This document shows positions 40,519 through 48,228 of a stretch of DNA of 64,000 nucleotides, one piece after another. Under the pieces are notes generated by a model, which was given only the letters and a program-made list of their open reading frames with translations, was not told the DNA's origin and did no database searches. Made by a program: the position numbers and the translations under genes. Every line of letters starts with the position of its first letter. Position 1 is the first letter of the stretch. Origin of the DNA: Paractinoplanes abujensis (GTDB lineage: Bacteria; Actinomycetota; Actinomycetes; Mycobacteriales; Micromonosporaceae); assembly GCF_014204895.1 (NCBI RefSeq), contig NZ_JACHMF010000001.1, positions 7,006,001-7,070,000 on the forward strand. The letters are read 5' to 3'.

Positions 40519-41412
40519 GTGAGCGCGGGTACGCAGCAGGAGGAGGCGCCGACCGGTGGCCCCACCGTTCTGCGCATTCTGCTCGGGACCCAGCTCCGCA
40601 GGCTGCGTGAGGCCAGGGCTATCTCCCGCGAGGATGCGGGCTGGGAGATCCGGGCCTCGGGATCGAAGATCAGCCGCATGGAGCTGGGCCGGGTCAGTTT
40701 CAAGGAGCGCGACGTCAGCGACCTTCTGACCCTGTACGGCGTGACCGAGCCCAACGAGCGTGAGGCGCTGCTCGTGCTGGCCCGGCAGGCCAACAACCCG
40801 GGCTGGTGGCAGCAGTTCAGCGACGTGATGCCGGGCTGGTTCCAGTCCTACCTCGGGCTCGAGGCGGCCGCGACGCTGATCCGGACGTACGAGATCCAGT
40901 TCGTGCCCGGTCTGCTGCAGACGCCGGACTACGCGCGTGCGGTCATCATGCTCGGCCACGCCGGGGTCACGCCCGAGGAGATGAACAAGCGGGTCGAGCT
41001 CCGCCGTCAGCGCCAGGCCATCCTGGACCGTCCCGAGGGCCCTCAGCTGTGGGCGGTCATCGACGAGGCGGTTCTGCGCCGGCCCATCGGCGGCGTCGAG
41101 ATCATGAAGGCTCAGATCGAGTTCCTCATCGAGGCGTCCAAGAAGCCGAACGTACGGCTGCAGATCATCCCGTTCCACGCCGGCGGTCACGCCGCGGCGG
41201 GCGGCCCGTTCGCGATTCTGCGCTTCCCCGAGCCCGAGCTGCCCGATGTGGTCTACGTCGAGCAGCTGACGAGCGCCATCTATCTGGACAAGCGCGAGGA
41301 CGTCGACCAGTACGCGATGGCCATGGAACGGGTCTGCATCGACGCCGAACCGCCGAACCACACGCCGGAGATTCTGGGCAAACTTCTCCACGAGGTGGGG
41401 CGTCCGGCCTGA
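40519..41412 (+). CDS. XRE-family regulator with DUF5753 domain
   Basis: The protein has 297 residues. The N-terminal helix-turn-helix (about 15-75) is LLGTQLRRLREARAISREDAGWEIRASGSKISRMELGRVSF. The DUF5753 domain (about 95-290) shows YLGLEAAATLIRTYEIQFVPGLLQTPDYARAV, RRQRQAILDR and IIPFHAGGHAAAGGPFAILRFPEP. These regulators are numerous in actinomycetes, usually paired with a DUF397 protein, and several affect development or antibiotic production. The start is GTG 40519, following GAGGAG; ATG 40504 is also possible. Its partner DUF397 gene is not adjacent here, but shares its upstream motif. Confidence 0.9.
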   Translation: MSAGTQQEEAPTGGPTVLRILLGTQLRRLREARAISREDAGWEIRASGSKISRMELGRVSFKERDVSDLLTLYGVTEPNEREALLVLARQANNPGWWQQFSDVMPGWFQSYLGLEAAATLIRTYEIQFVPGLLQTPDYARAVIMLGHAGVTPEEMNKRVELRRQRQAILDRPEGPQLWAVIDEAVLRRPIGGVEIMKAQIEFLIEASKKPNVRLQIIPFHAGGHAAAGGPFAILRFPEPELPDVVYVEQLTSAIYLDKREDVDQYAMAMERVCIDAEPPNHTPEILGKLLHEVGRPA

Positions 41413-41792
41413 TCTTTCGCGACTCTCTGGAGCCGCGACCCAACCGGCGGTACGCTCGGCGCACTCGCTTATCCGCATTGCGCGGCTGGCAAGTGCTGGT
41501 AAGGGCTCGCCCACGTCCGCTGCCGACGACCGTGGACGAGACCGCATTACCGTCCCGGGTCCTGCCTGGCTTGAACCGCTAGGCAGGCCCATCCCTTTCC
41601 GGGGCACGCGGCCTGATTCGTCGCGTTACCCGGCCATCTCATCGTCGCGCCGCCTGTCAACTGGCGGTCGTGGTCGGACGGATGGCTCTGAAGCCTCGCT
41701 CGGGACGCGGAGATGGGCACGTCACGAACGAGACGGCCGGCCGTTGTCGGCCAGCGTGGCCGGCCCGATGACGGACGACTCTCGCTGATGGC
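41413..41792. other. Intergenic region between XRE-DUF5753 and DUF397 genes; two hairpins
   Basis: A 380-bp gap without a supported gene. CCTGCCT (41561-41567) pairs with AGGCAGG (41581-41587) and flanking bases, probably terminating the regulator transcript. Around 41730-41765 a second GC-rich dyad GGCCGGCC...GGCCGGCC lies 3' of the DUF397 gene on the minus strand and may end that transcript. Confidence 0.45.
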
Positions 41793-42029
41793 TCAGGCGA
41801 GCAGGTTGTCGAAGTCACCGTCGCGGACGCCGCCGAGGAAAGCCTCGATCTCGGCCCGCGTGTAGATGAGCGCCGGACCCTCGGGGTCGCGGGAGTTGCG
41901 CATGGCCACCTCGCCGTTGGAGAGGAGGGCGGCCTCGACGCAGTTGCCACTGGGGTTGCTGCGCCGGCTCTTCTGCCAGGTGACACCTTCCAACTGGCCG
42001 GCGGGGATGCCGTTGACCGCGTACTGCAT
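41793..42029 (-). CDS. DUF397 protein
   Basis: The protein has 78 residues. The core LEGVTWQKSRRSNPSGNCVEAALLSNGEVAMRNSRDPEGPALIYTRAEIEAFLGG is the DUF397 signature (KSSxS...GNCVEVA...VxVRDSKDP.GP.L.....W..F). These small proteins partner XRE-DUF5753 regulators and, in Streptomyces, modulate them. The ATG at 42029 follows GGGAGCG. It lies 380 bp from the regulator, on the opposite strand, with a matching upstream motif at 42113-42165. Confidence 0.9.
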   Translation of the reverse strand: MQYAVNGIPAGQLEGVTWQKSRRSNPSGNCVEAALLSNGEVAMRNSRDPEGPALIYTRAEIEAFLGGVRDGDFDNLLA

Positions 42030-42112
42030 GTTGACGCTCCCTTGTTTTCCTCCGGTCGGGGATCGTCCGGAGTCAAATGATCTCCGATGAGCAACTGCCG
42101 GCTTACAGCTTG

Positions 42113-42165
42113 TGCGAATGCACGTGCATCTGGCCTTGCGTACTCACGGGATTGTGAGCATGATA
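42113..42165 (-). promoter_or_regulatory. Second copy of the composite motif, upstream of the DUF397 gene
   Basis: Read on the minus strand: TATCATGCTC (42165-42156), a 15-nt spacer of unrelated sequence, then CGCAAGGCC, A, and GATGCACGTGCATTCGCA (42140-42113). Over 38 defined positions it differs from the copy at 40353 by only one base, while the spacers differ. Confidence 0.7.
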
Positions 42166-42294
42166 ACGCACGTACGAAACTCGTAGGTATCACTTACGGT
42201 GACATCTTTGAGTGACGGACCGGTCGCGGAAACGCTGTTTCGCGGCCTCGGCGCGAGGCTCCTTGGCGGGGGCGTCCTAGCGGGAGGTAACGAG

Positions 42295-42546
42295 ATGACC
42301 GTTCCCAACATCGGTCCGGAGCGCTTCGACCAGGGGGATTCGTTCGCTGTGGAGCTGCGGATGGGCAACCCGGCCGCGCTCGGCCGAGACGTGCCGATCA
42401 CCGACGATGTCAGTGCCGCCACGGCCCGGGCAACCGCAATTTCACACCGATTCGGGGGTGTCAGGTATGCCCTGTCCCGCCCGGTCACCCGCTCGGCGGA
42501 CACCCGGCCGGAGGCCGACGAGGGGGATGCCGATGCCCGAAATTGA
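42295..42546 (+). CDS. Small hypothetical protein
   Basis: The protein has 83 residues, starting at ATG 42295 after GGGAGG. The sequence is hydrophilic with no membrane segment or recognised motif: NIGPERFDQGDSFAVELRMG, then RDVPITDDVSAATARATAISHRFG and an acidic tail. It lies beside DUF397, whose upstream region it faces divergently. It may be an accessory of that regulatory group; a longer in-frame start at 42199 is possible. The coding call rests on the ribosome binding site and composition only. Confidence 0.45.
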   Translation: MTVPNIGPERFDQGDSFAVELRMGNPAALGRDVPITDDVSAATARATAISHRFGGVRYALSRPVTRSADTRPEADEGDADARN

Positions 42547-43109
42547 TCGCAGCCGGCAGTCGGCGGGGCGTCGGCCTTGATCACTTGGAGTGATGGATTG
42601 GCGTCGCAATACGGATTGCCCGCGGTGATTCTCCGCGGGCACACTGTGATTACGGACCGTCGCCGCTAAGTGGACGGTCCCCCGGGATCGGTTGCTACAC
42701 GGCAAGTTCCCGGTCACGACCTGCCCCAAACTTCACCAGCGCGCCGCGTCACCCGGGCGCGCGACCCTGGCTCCGGCCGGGTCGTCCGGTTCCCCCGTGC
42801 CGGGCGGCCCGGCCGGTTCGGCATCACCAGCCGCACGTACGCCGCCTCGACCACCAGTGTCCGAAGTCGACCATCAAGAGGGCGCGGGCGCAACGACCCG
42901 TCGACGCCCGCCAAGAGCGATGCGCCGACAAACGTGATCCGCCACATGAACGTTGCGCCATGACGCGCTTTTGAAGCTCGTATGAAGGTCGAGGGGCACC
43001 GTCTTCGGCTCGGAACAGGTGCCGGCTACGGCTCCAACATGACCCCGATGCAGCCGCCGGAGTAATCTCAACGCCACCGGCGTCCAGTACCGGGGCCGCG
43101 GCCGAAGGA
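42547..43109. other. 563-bp region without a supported gene
   Basis: I see no feature that I can defend. A 77-codon minus-strand frame (42714-42947) has actinobacterial-like codon use but lacks a ribosome binding site and any recognisable motif. The rest shows only short open frames and no strong dyads. Confidence 0.4.
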
Positions 43110-43928
43110 TCAGGGTTTGCGGGCCACGCCCGCCCAGTAGTAGGCCGCCTCAGGGTTGTCCGAGGGCTCGTCCGGGCGCCAGCTCGACACCGGCACCAGG
43201 CCCGGCTCCAGCAGCTCCCAGTCGCCGAAGAAGCGTTCGACGTCGGCCCGGGGTCGCGCGACCAGCGTCATGCCGGCCTCGCGAGCTGCCGCGACCGCCT
43301 CGTGCACCTCGTCGGGCGCGAAGTCGGCGGTCGGGTGGGTGATCGCGAGCAGGCTGCCCGACGGCATTGCGTCGCGCAGGGCGGCCACCTTGCTCCACGG
43401 ATCCTCGTCATCGGCGATCAGCATCAGGATGGCGATCAGGGTGAGGCCGACCGGCTCGTCGAAGTCGAGCGTGTCGCGGAGCACCTTGTCGTTCAGGATC
43501 GACTCGGGGGCGCGGATGTCGGCCGAGATGTATTCGCTGCGGCCCTCGTCCGTGCTGATCATCAGGGCGCGTGCGTGGACCAGGACGATCGGGTCGTTGT
43601 CGACGTAGACCACGCGGGCCGTGGGCACGATCTTCTGCGCGATCTCGTGCAGGTTGGGCCGGGTCGGGATGCCCGTCCCGATGTCGAGGAACTGGTCGAT
43701 GCCTTCCTTCTGCACCAGGTCGCGGACCGCGCGGTGGACGAACTTCCGGTTTTCGCCGGCCATGTGGCGCATGCCGGGGATCGCCTTGATCATGGCTTCG
43801 CCGACGGCCCGGTCGACCGCGAAGTTGTCCTTGCCGCCCAGCCAGTAGTCGTAGATGCGGGCCGAGTGGGGCACGTTGATGTTGACGCCGGGCGGCGCTA
43901 CTTCGGGCACCGGGGGAACCTCGTCCAC
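43110..43928 (-). CDS. SAM-dependent methyltransferase of the DUF574 family
   Basis: The protein has 272 residues. The family signatures are NVPHSARIYDYWLGGKDNFAVDR at the N-terminus, then QFLDIGTGIPTRPNLHEIAQ (SAM-binding loop DIGTGIPT), VVYVDNDPIVLVHARALM and the C-terminal YYWAGVARKP. In actinomycetes these proteins commonly accompany XRE-DUF5753/DUF397 modules, as here. The GTG at 43928 is preferred because GAGGAGG lies 7 nt upstream; an earlier in-frame start at 43955 lacks this. The substrate is unknown. Confidence 0.92.
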   Translation of the reverse strand: MDEVPPVPEVAPPGVNINVPHSARIYDYWLGGKDNFAVDRAVGEAMIKAIPGMRHMAGENRKFVHRAVRDLVQKEGIDQFLDIGTGIPTRPNLHEIAQKIVPTARVVYVDNDPIVLVHARALMISTDEGRSEYISADIRAPESILNDKVLRDTLDFDEPVGLTLIAILMLIADDEDPWSKVAALRDAMPSGSLLAITHPTADFAPDEVHEAVAAAREAGMTLVARPRADVERFFGDWELLEPGLVPVSSWRPDEPSDNPEAAYYWAGVARKP

Positions 43929-44037
43929 GCGTCCGCCTCCTCGCCCGACCCGCACCGGGTCGTTCGTCCGTCAGTTGATAAAGCGTAGCGGTCCCCGGCG
44001 ATCACATCGAGACCGCTCGCTGACGGGAGGTTGCAGG

Positions 44038-45648
44038 TCAGGCCGCGGAAGCCCGATCGCGATAGGAATGGCTGCGGTCGGGGCCGGGCACTCCGCAAAC
44101 GACCTGGTCACGGCCGCCGTGCTTGGCCGCGTAGAGGTTGCGGTCGGCTGTGGACAACAGGCCGGGCTGCGTACGGGATTCAGCCTCGCTGACCCCGGCC
44201 ACGCCGATGCTGACCGTGACCGGCAGCCCGTGGGTGATGCCGGCCCAATCGTACGCGCGGACGGCCTGGCGGATGCCGTCGATCTCGTGGCCGGCCCGGG
44301 CCGCGGGACAGCCGGGCAGCACGATCAGGAATTCCTCGCCACCCATCCGGGCGACGAACCCGTCGGAGCTCACGACGGCCAGTTCCGTCTCGAGCAGCTT
44401 GGCCACCTGCACCAGCACCTGGTCGCCGACGTCGTGCGAGAGCTGGTCGTTGATCCGCTTGAAGTGATCGAGGTCGACGATCGCCACGGTCAGGTCGGGG
44501 TCGTTGTCGATCAGCCGCGGAAGTTGCTCGTCGAGGTAGCGACGGTTGCGCAGGCCGGTCAGCGGGTCGCGCCGGGCCTGCTCGCGGAAGCGCTCCGCCT
44601 CCTGGCGGGCCTCGGCCGTCTCGAACATCGCTTGCCGGGTGCGAGCCTGCGCCTCGCGCTGGCTGGACTGCAGCACCTTGTAGGCCGCGAAGAAGACCTT
44701 GTGCGCCTCGTACGCCTCGGCGAACTCGCCCCGGGCGGCGTGCAGCTCGGCCTGCTCCTGGTGGGTCTGCACGAGGAAATGGCCGAGCTCGCGGTCGGTG
44801 CAGAGCCGGCGCGACTCGTCGAGGCTGGCCTGGGCCCGCTCGTAGGCCCCCAGCCCGCGCTGGGCCCGGGCCAGGTTGAGCAGGTATTCGGGCATGGCGT
44901 CGGCGTCGTGCCGGCGCATCGACCGGTACTTCTCGATGGAGGCCTGCATGGTGCGCTCGGCCGCGGCGTACTGTCCGTTGCTCATCTCGATCGCGCCGAT
45001 GGTGTCGAGCACCGTGGCGTCGAGCTCGTAGCCGTGCTTGGCGGAGAGCGCGCGCAGCTTTTCCGCGACCCGCGCGGCCAGCTCGAAGTTGCCGGCCGCG
45101 TGCTCCGAGTAGGCGTAGTTGTTGAGCACGTAGAGCAGCAGGAAGGGCCGGTCGAGCTCGACGGTGAGACGCTCGGCCTGGGCGAACCGCTCGCGGGCGG
45201 GCTCCATCGAGCCGGCGAAGGCCAGCGAGTCGGCCAGCTTGGCCCGGTGCCAGATCTGCATGAAGTCGGTGGCGGTGTCGTCGAGCAGCTCGACGCTGCG
45301 GACGGCGTGCTCGAGGCTCTGTGCGGCGTCGCCCAGGTGGCGGTGGATGGCGGCCCAGATGAGGTGGATGCGCGCGGTCAGCTGGCGGGCGCCGTTGTCG
45401 GCGGCCCACTGGTGGAGCTGCCACATGCGCTGCGCGGCGTCGGCGACGTCGCCTGCGCGCATCCGCATGTTGACCTGGCTGAGCCGGGCTCGGGCGACGA
45501 GCAGGTCATCGCCGAGGAGCCGGGCCTGTCGCTCGTAGCGCTGGGCCAGTTCGAGGGTGGGGGCGGCATCCCAGTGGATCTCGTCTTCCAGCTCGAGGAG
45601 GGCGGCGTCCAACCGCTCCGCGTCGAGCACTTCCCGTCCGTGATCCAC
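44038..45648 (-). CDS. TPR-containing diguanylate cyclase
   Basis: The protein has 536 residues. About 340 residues of helical tetratricopeptide-like repeats (for example ARIHLIWAAIHRHLGDAAQSLEHAVRSVELL, LLNLARAQRGLGAYERAQASLDE) lead through a coiled coil (about 340-365) to a GGDEF domain. The GGDEF domain has DPLTGLRNRRYLDEQL, VDLDHFKRINDQLSHDVGDQVL and an intact RMGGEEFLIVLP active site. There is no RxxD inhibitory site five residues before GGEEF, so product inhibition is not expected. It makes c-di-GMP from two GTP. Cytoplasmic, with the repeats probably docking partners. The GTG at 45648 follows AAAGGGGG; the GTG at 45678 is upstream and unsupported. Confidence 0.9.
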   Translation of the reverse strand: MDHGREVLDAERLDAALLELEDEIHWDAAPTLELAQRYERQARLLGDDLLVARARLSQVNMRMRAGDVADAAQRMWQLHQWAADNGARQLTARIHLIWAAIHRHLGDAAQSLEHAVRSVELLDDTATDFMQIWHRAKLADSLAFAGSMEPARERFAQAERLTVELDRPFLLLYVLNNYAYSEHAAGNFELAARVAEKLRALSAKHGYELDATVLDTIGAIEMSNGQYAAAERTMQASIEKYRSMRRHDADAMPEYLLNLARAQRGLGAYERAQASLDESRRLCTDRELGHFLVQTHQEQAELHAARGEFAEAYEAHKVFFAAYKVLQSSQREAQARTRQAMFETAEARQEAERFREQARRDPLTGLRNRRYLDEQLPRLIDNDPDLTVAIVDLDHFKRINDQLSHDVGDQVLVQVAKLLETELAVVSSDGFVARMGGEEFLIVLPGCPAARAGHEIDGIRQAVRAYDWAGITHGLPVTVSIGVAGVSEAESRTQPGLLSTADRNLYAAKHGGRDQVVCGVPGPDRSHSYRDRASAA

Positions 45649-45819
45649 GTGGCCAACCCCCTTTCGCTTCTGGGCCACTGATCGTCAGCATCGCCCGTCG
45701 GTTGAGGGATTCGCCATGATCAGCGTTCTGCTTCCGAAGGTTAGCTCTCGGTAGCGCCGTGATTCCATGGTCACAGACGTGAGCAATGTCGCCACAGAAG
45801 GTTACATAGACCACACGCG

Positions 45820-45851
45820 ACGACGGCGCCCGCCGAAGCGGGCGCCGTCGT
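45820..45851 (-). terminator. Hairpin after the MFS transporter gene
   Basis: A perfect 14-bp GC-rich stem (45820-45833 with 45838-45851) and tetraloop CGAA lie 10 nt after the transporter stop on the minus strand. There is no T-run, so termination strength is uncertain. Confidence 0.6.
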
Positions 45852-45861
45852 GATCAGCAGG

Positions 45862-47442
45862 TCAGCGGCTCAGTGCCGGCACGGGCTCCTGGTCCTGGGC
45901 GGGGGAGGGGGTCACGTCGACGGTCGAGCGCAGCGAGGTCGGCCGCATGAGCACCGCGGCCACCACGCCGACCACCGCGATCGCCGCGCTGATCAGGAAG
46001 ATGTGCCCGGTCGCGTCGCCGTAGGCGGCCCGCACGATGTGCTGGATCGAGTCCGGCAGCGCGGCCAAGTTCAGTGTGCTGCCGCCGCTCGTGCTGCCGG
46101 CGGGAACGCCCGCACTGGCCAGGTCACGAGTGATCTGGTCGCTGACCCGGTGGGCGAGCACCGCGCCGAGCACCGAGACGCCGATCGTGCCGCCGAGCGA
46201 GCGGAAGAACGCGATTGTCGAGCTGGCCGCGCCGATGTCCTTGAGCGAGACCGTGTTCTGCACCGAGAGCACCAGGTTCTGCATCGACATGCCGACACCC
46301 GCGCCGACCAGGGCCATCGCCACGCCGACGAACCAGAGCGGGGTCTGGTGGTCGAGAAAGGAGAGCAGGGCGAAGCCGCCCACGAGCACGATCGTGCCGG
46401 TGACGATGTACGGCTTGATCCGGCCGCTCTTGGTGATCATGCGGCCCGAGACCGTCGACGAGACCAGGATGCCGGCCATCATCGGGATCGTCAGCAGGCC
46501 GGCCTCGGTGGGGCTGTAACCCCGGCCGATCTGGAAGTACTGCCCCAGGAAGACCGCGCCGCCGAACATCGCCATGCCGACCGCGAGGCTCGCGATGATC
46601 GACAGGGCCGTGCCGCGCTGCTTGACGATGTCGAGCGGGACCACCGGCTCGGCGACCCGGGACTCGACCCAGACGGCGGCGGCCAGCAGGAGCAGGCCGG
46701 GGCCGACCATGGCCAGGGTCGGCCAGGAGATCCAGGCGAAGTTGCTGTCGACGAACGAGACCCAGACGAGCAGGACGCTGACGCCCGCGGCGATCAGAGT
46801 CGCGCCGAGGTAATCGATCTTCACGTCGGCCCGGCGGATGACCTCGAGGTTGAGGGTCTTCTGCAGCACGACCAGGGCGACCACCGCGATGGGGGCGCCG
46901 ATGAAGAAGCACCAGCGCCAGCCGAGCCAGTCGGTGTCGACGATCAGGCCACCCAGCAGCGGGCCGCCGACCGTGGCCAGCGCCATGACGCCGCCCAGGT
47001 AACCGTTGTAGCGCCCGCGCTCGCGGGGCGGGATCATCGCGGCGATCGCGACCTGCACCAGCGCCTGCACACCACCCATGCCGAGACCTTGGAAGGCGCG
47101 GGCGGCGATCAGCTGACCGGCGGTCTGCGAGAAGCCGGCGATGATCGAGCCGAGGACGAACACCACGATCGCGATCTGGACCAGGAGCTTCTTGCTGTAC
47201 AGGTCGGCCAGCTTGCCCCAGATCGGGGTGGAGGCGGTGGCGGTGAGCAGGGTCGCGGTGACGACCCAGGTGTACTGCGTCTGGCTGCCCTCGAGCGCGC
47301 CGATGATCTTCGGCAGTGCCGTGGACACGATGGTCGAGCTGGCCATCGCGACGAAGAGCACCAGCAGGAGGCCGGAGAGGGCCTCCATGATCTGGCGGTG
47401 GGACATGGCGCCCGGGCGGGTGCCGACGGTGGTGGCGCTCAT
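45862..47442 (-). CDS. MFS drug exporter, DHA2 (EmrB/QacA) family
   Basis: The protein has 526 residues and about 14 membrane helices. Motifs: STIVSTALPKIIG (motif D1-like), WGKLADLYSKKLLVQIAI (motif A), the RAFQGLGMGGVQALVQVAIA helix (motif B), and WRWCFFIGAPIAVVAL (motif C region). It is a proton-driven multidrug exporter of the EmrB class. The ATG at 47442 is chosen for a GAGAAGG sequence 8 nt upstream. An in-frame ATG at 47481 sits 5 nt after a TAGATA box and could be a leaderless start. It is divergent from a TetR regulator that likely represses it. Confidence 0.92.
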   Translation of the reverse strand: MSATTVGTRPGAMSHRQIMEALSGLLLVLFVAMASSTIVSTALPKIIGALEGSQTQYTWVVTATLLTATASTPIWGKLADLYSKKLLVQIAIVVFVLGSIIAGFSQTAGQLIAARAFQGLGMGGVQALVQVAIAAMIPPRERGRYNGYLGGVMALATVGGPLLGGLIVDTDWLGWRWCFFIGAPIAVVALVVLQKTLNLEVIRRADVKIDYLGATLIAAGVSVLLVWVSFVDSNFAWISWPTLAMVGPGLLLLAAAVWVESRVAEPVVPLDIVKQRGTALSIIASLAVGMAMFGGAVFLGQYFQIGRGYSPTEAGLLTIPMMAGILVSSTVSGRMITKSGRIKPYIVTGTIVLVGGFALLSFLDHQTPLWFVGVAMALVGAGVGMSMQNLVLSVQNTVSLKDIGAASSTIAFFRSLGGTIGVSVLGAVLAHRVSDQITRDLASAGVPAGSTSGGSTLNLAALPDSIQHIVRAAYGDATGHIFLISAAIAVVGVVAAVLMRPTSLRSTVDVTPSPAQDQEPVPALSR

Positions 47443-47505
47443 GCGCGCGGCCTTCTCTCTCGGAGCAACTGATTGCTTCATACAACTATCTAGAGAGATT
47501 GCCTA

Positions 47506-47551
47506 TTGCGCAAGTTTGCTCGTTGAGAAGGGAATCACACGCCGGTACGCT
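47506..47551. promoter_or_regulatory. TetR/MFS divergent promoter with palindrome
   Basis: For the TetR gene, TTGAGA (47523-47528) and TACGCT (47546-47551) are exactly 17 bp apart, and the -10 box ends 6 nt before the ATG at 47558, so it is leaderless. TTGCGCAA at 47506-47513 is an 8-bp palindrome and overlaps a TTGCGC -35 candidate for the transporter, making it a likely operator core. Confidence 0.55.
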
Positions 47552-47557
47552 CATGTC

Positions 47558-48160
47558 ATGAGCACGACTGCCGAGCCCGGGCTGCGCGAACGCAAGAAGG
47601 CCGCGACCCGCCAGGCCCTGCATGCGGCCGCGATGCGCCTGGCCATCGAGCACGGCTTCGACCGCGTGACGGTGGAGGCGGTCGCCGACGAGGCCGGCGT
47701 CTCCCGGCGCACGTTCTCCAACTACTTCGGCAGTAAGGAAGAGGCGCTGCTGTACGGCGAGCGCCAGCGCATCACGTTGCTGATCGAGCAGGTGCGCGCG
47801 CGTCCGGTGGCCGAGGCGACGTGGGCGGCGCTCACCGCGGCGGCCGAGCAGTTCTATCTCAAGCTGGGCGATCTCGACCCGCACTGGGTGGCCCAATCCC
47901 GCCTCGTACGGGCTCAGCCTGCCCTCGCGGCCGCGCAGGTGCAGACGTTCGCGGCGCTCGAGCGCGACCTCTCGGCCGAGATCGCAGCCCGCACCGGGGA
48001 CGACCCGGGCAGCGTACGGGTGAAAATGACGTCCGCCGCCTTTCTCGCCTCGCTGCGGGTCGCGCTGCAGATCTGGCTCGACAAACCGCCCGGCACCAAC
48101 CTGTGGGCGCTGGTCGGCGACACTCTCGCCGAGACGGGCCGCGGCTTCTCCCGAACGTAG
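47558..48160 (+). CDS. TetR-family regulator of the adjacent exporter
   Basis: The protein has 200 residues. The TetR helix-turn-helix is RERKKAATRQALHAAAMRLAIEHGFDRVTVEAVADEAGVSRRTFSNYFGSKEEALLYG, of the AcrR-like type. The C-terminal ligand-binding/dimer part is divergent (DLDPHWVAQSRLVRAQPAL). A consensus promoter directly in front of the ATG at 47558 supports this start, although the frame is open further upstream through the transporter gene. Repression of the divergent DHA2 exporter with release by its substrate is the usual arrangement. A bidirectional terminator follows. Confidence 0.92.
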   Translation: MSTTAEPGLRERKKAATRQALHAAAMRLAIEHGFDRVTVEAVADEAGVSRRTFSNYFGSKEEALLYGERQRITLLIEQVRARPVAEATWAALTAAAEQFYLKLGDLDPHWVAQSRLVRAQPALAAAQVQTFAALERDLSAEIAARTGDDPGSVRVKMTSAAFLASLRVALQIWLDKPPGTNLWALVGDTLAETGRGFSRT

Positions 48161-48164
48161 AAAC

Positions 48165-48198
48165 GGCGCGACTCCGGGTGGGGGCCCGGAGTCGCGCC
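48165..48198. terminator. Bidirectional hairpin between TetR and GH18 genes
   Basis: A 14-bp perfect stem (48165-48178 with 48185-48198) with a 6-nt loop lies 4 nt after the TetR stop and 30 nt after the convergent chitinase stop. It can terminate both transcripts. Confidence 0.8.
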
Positions 48199-48228
48199 TA
48201 TTGGGGGATGGAAGAAGGCAGGTTCAGC

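Noticed and set aside
42714..42947. 77-codon minus-strand frame as a gene
   Set aside because: No ribosome binding site, no motif, and no coupling to neighbours.
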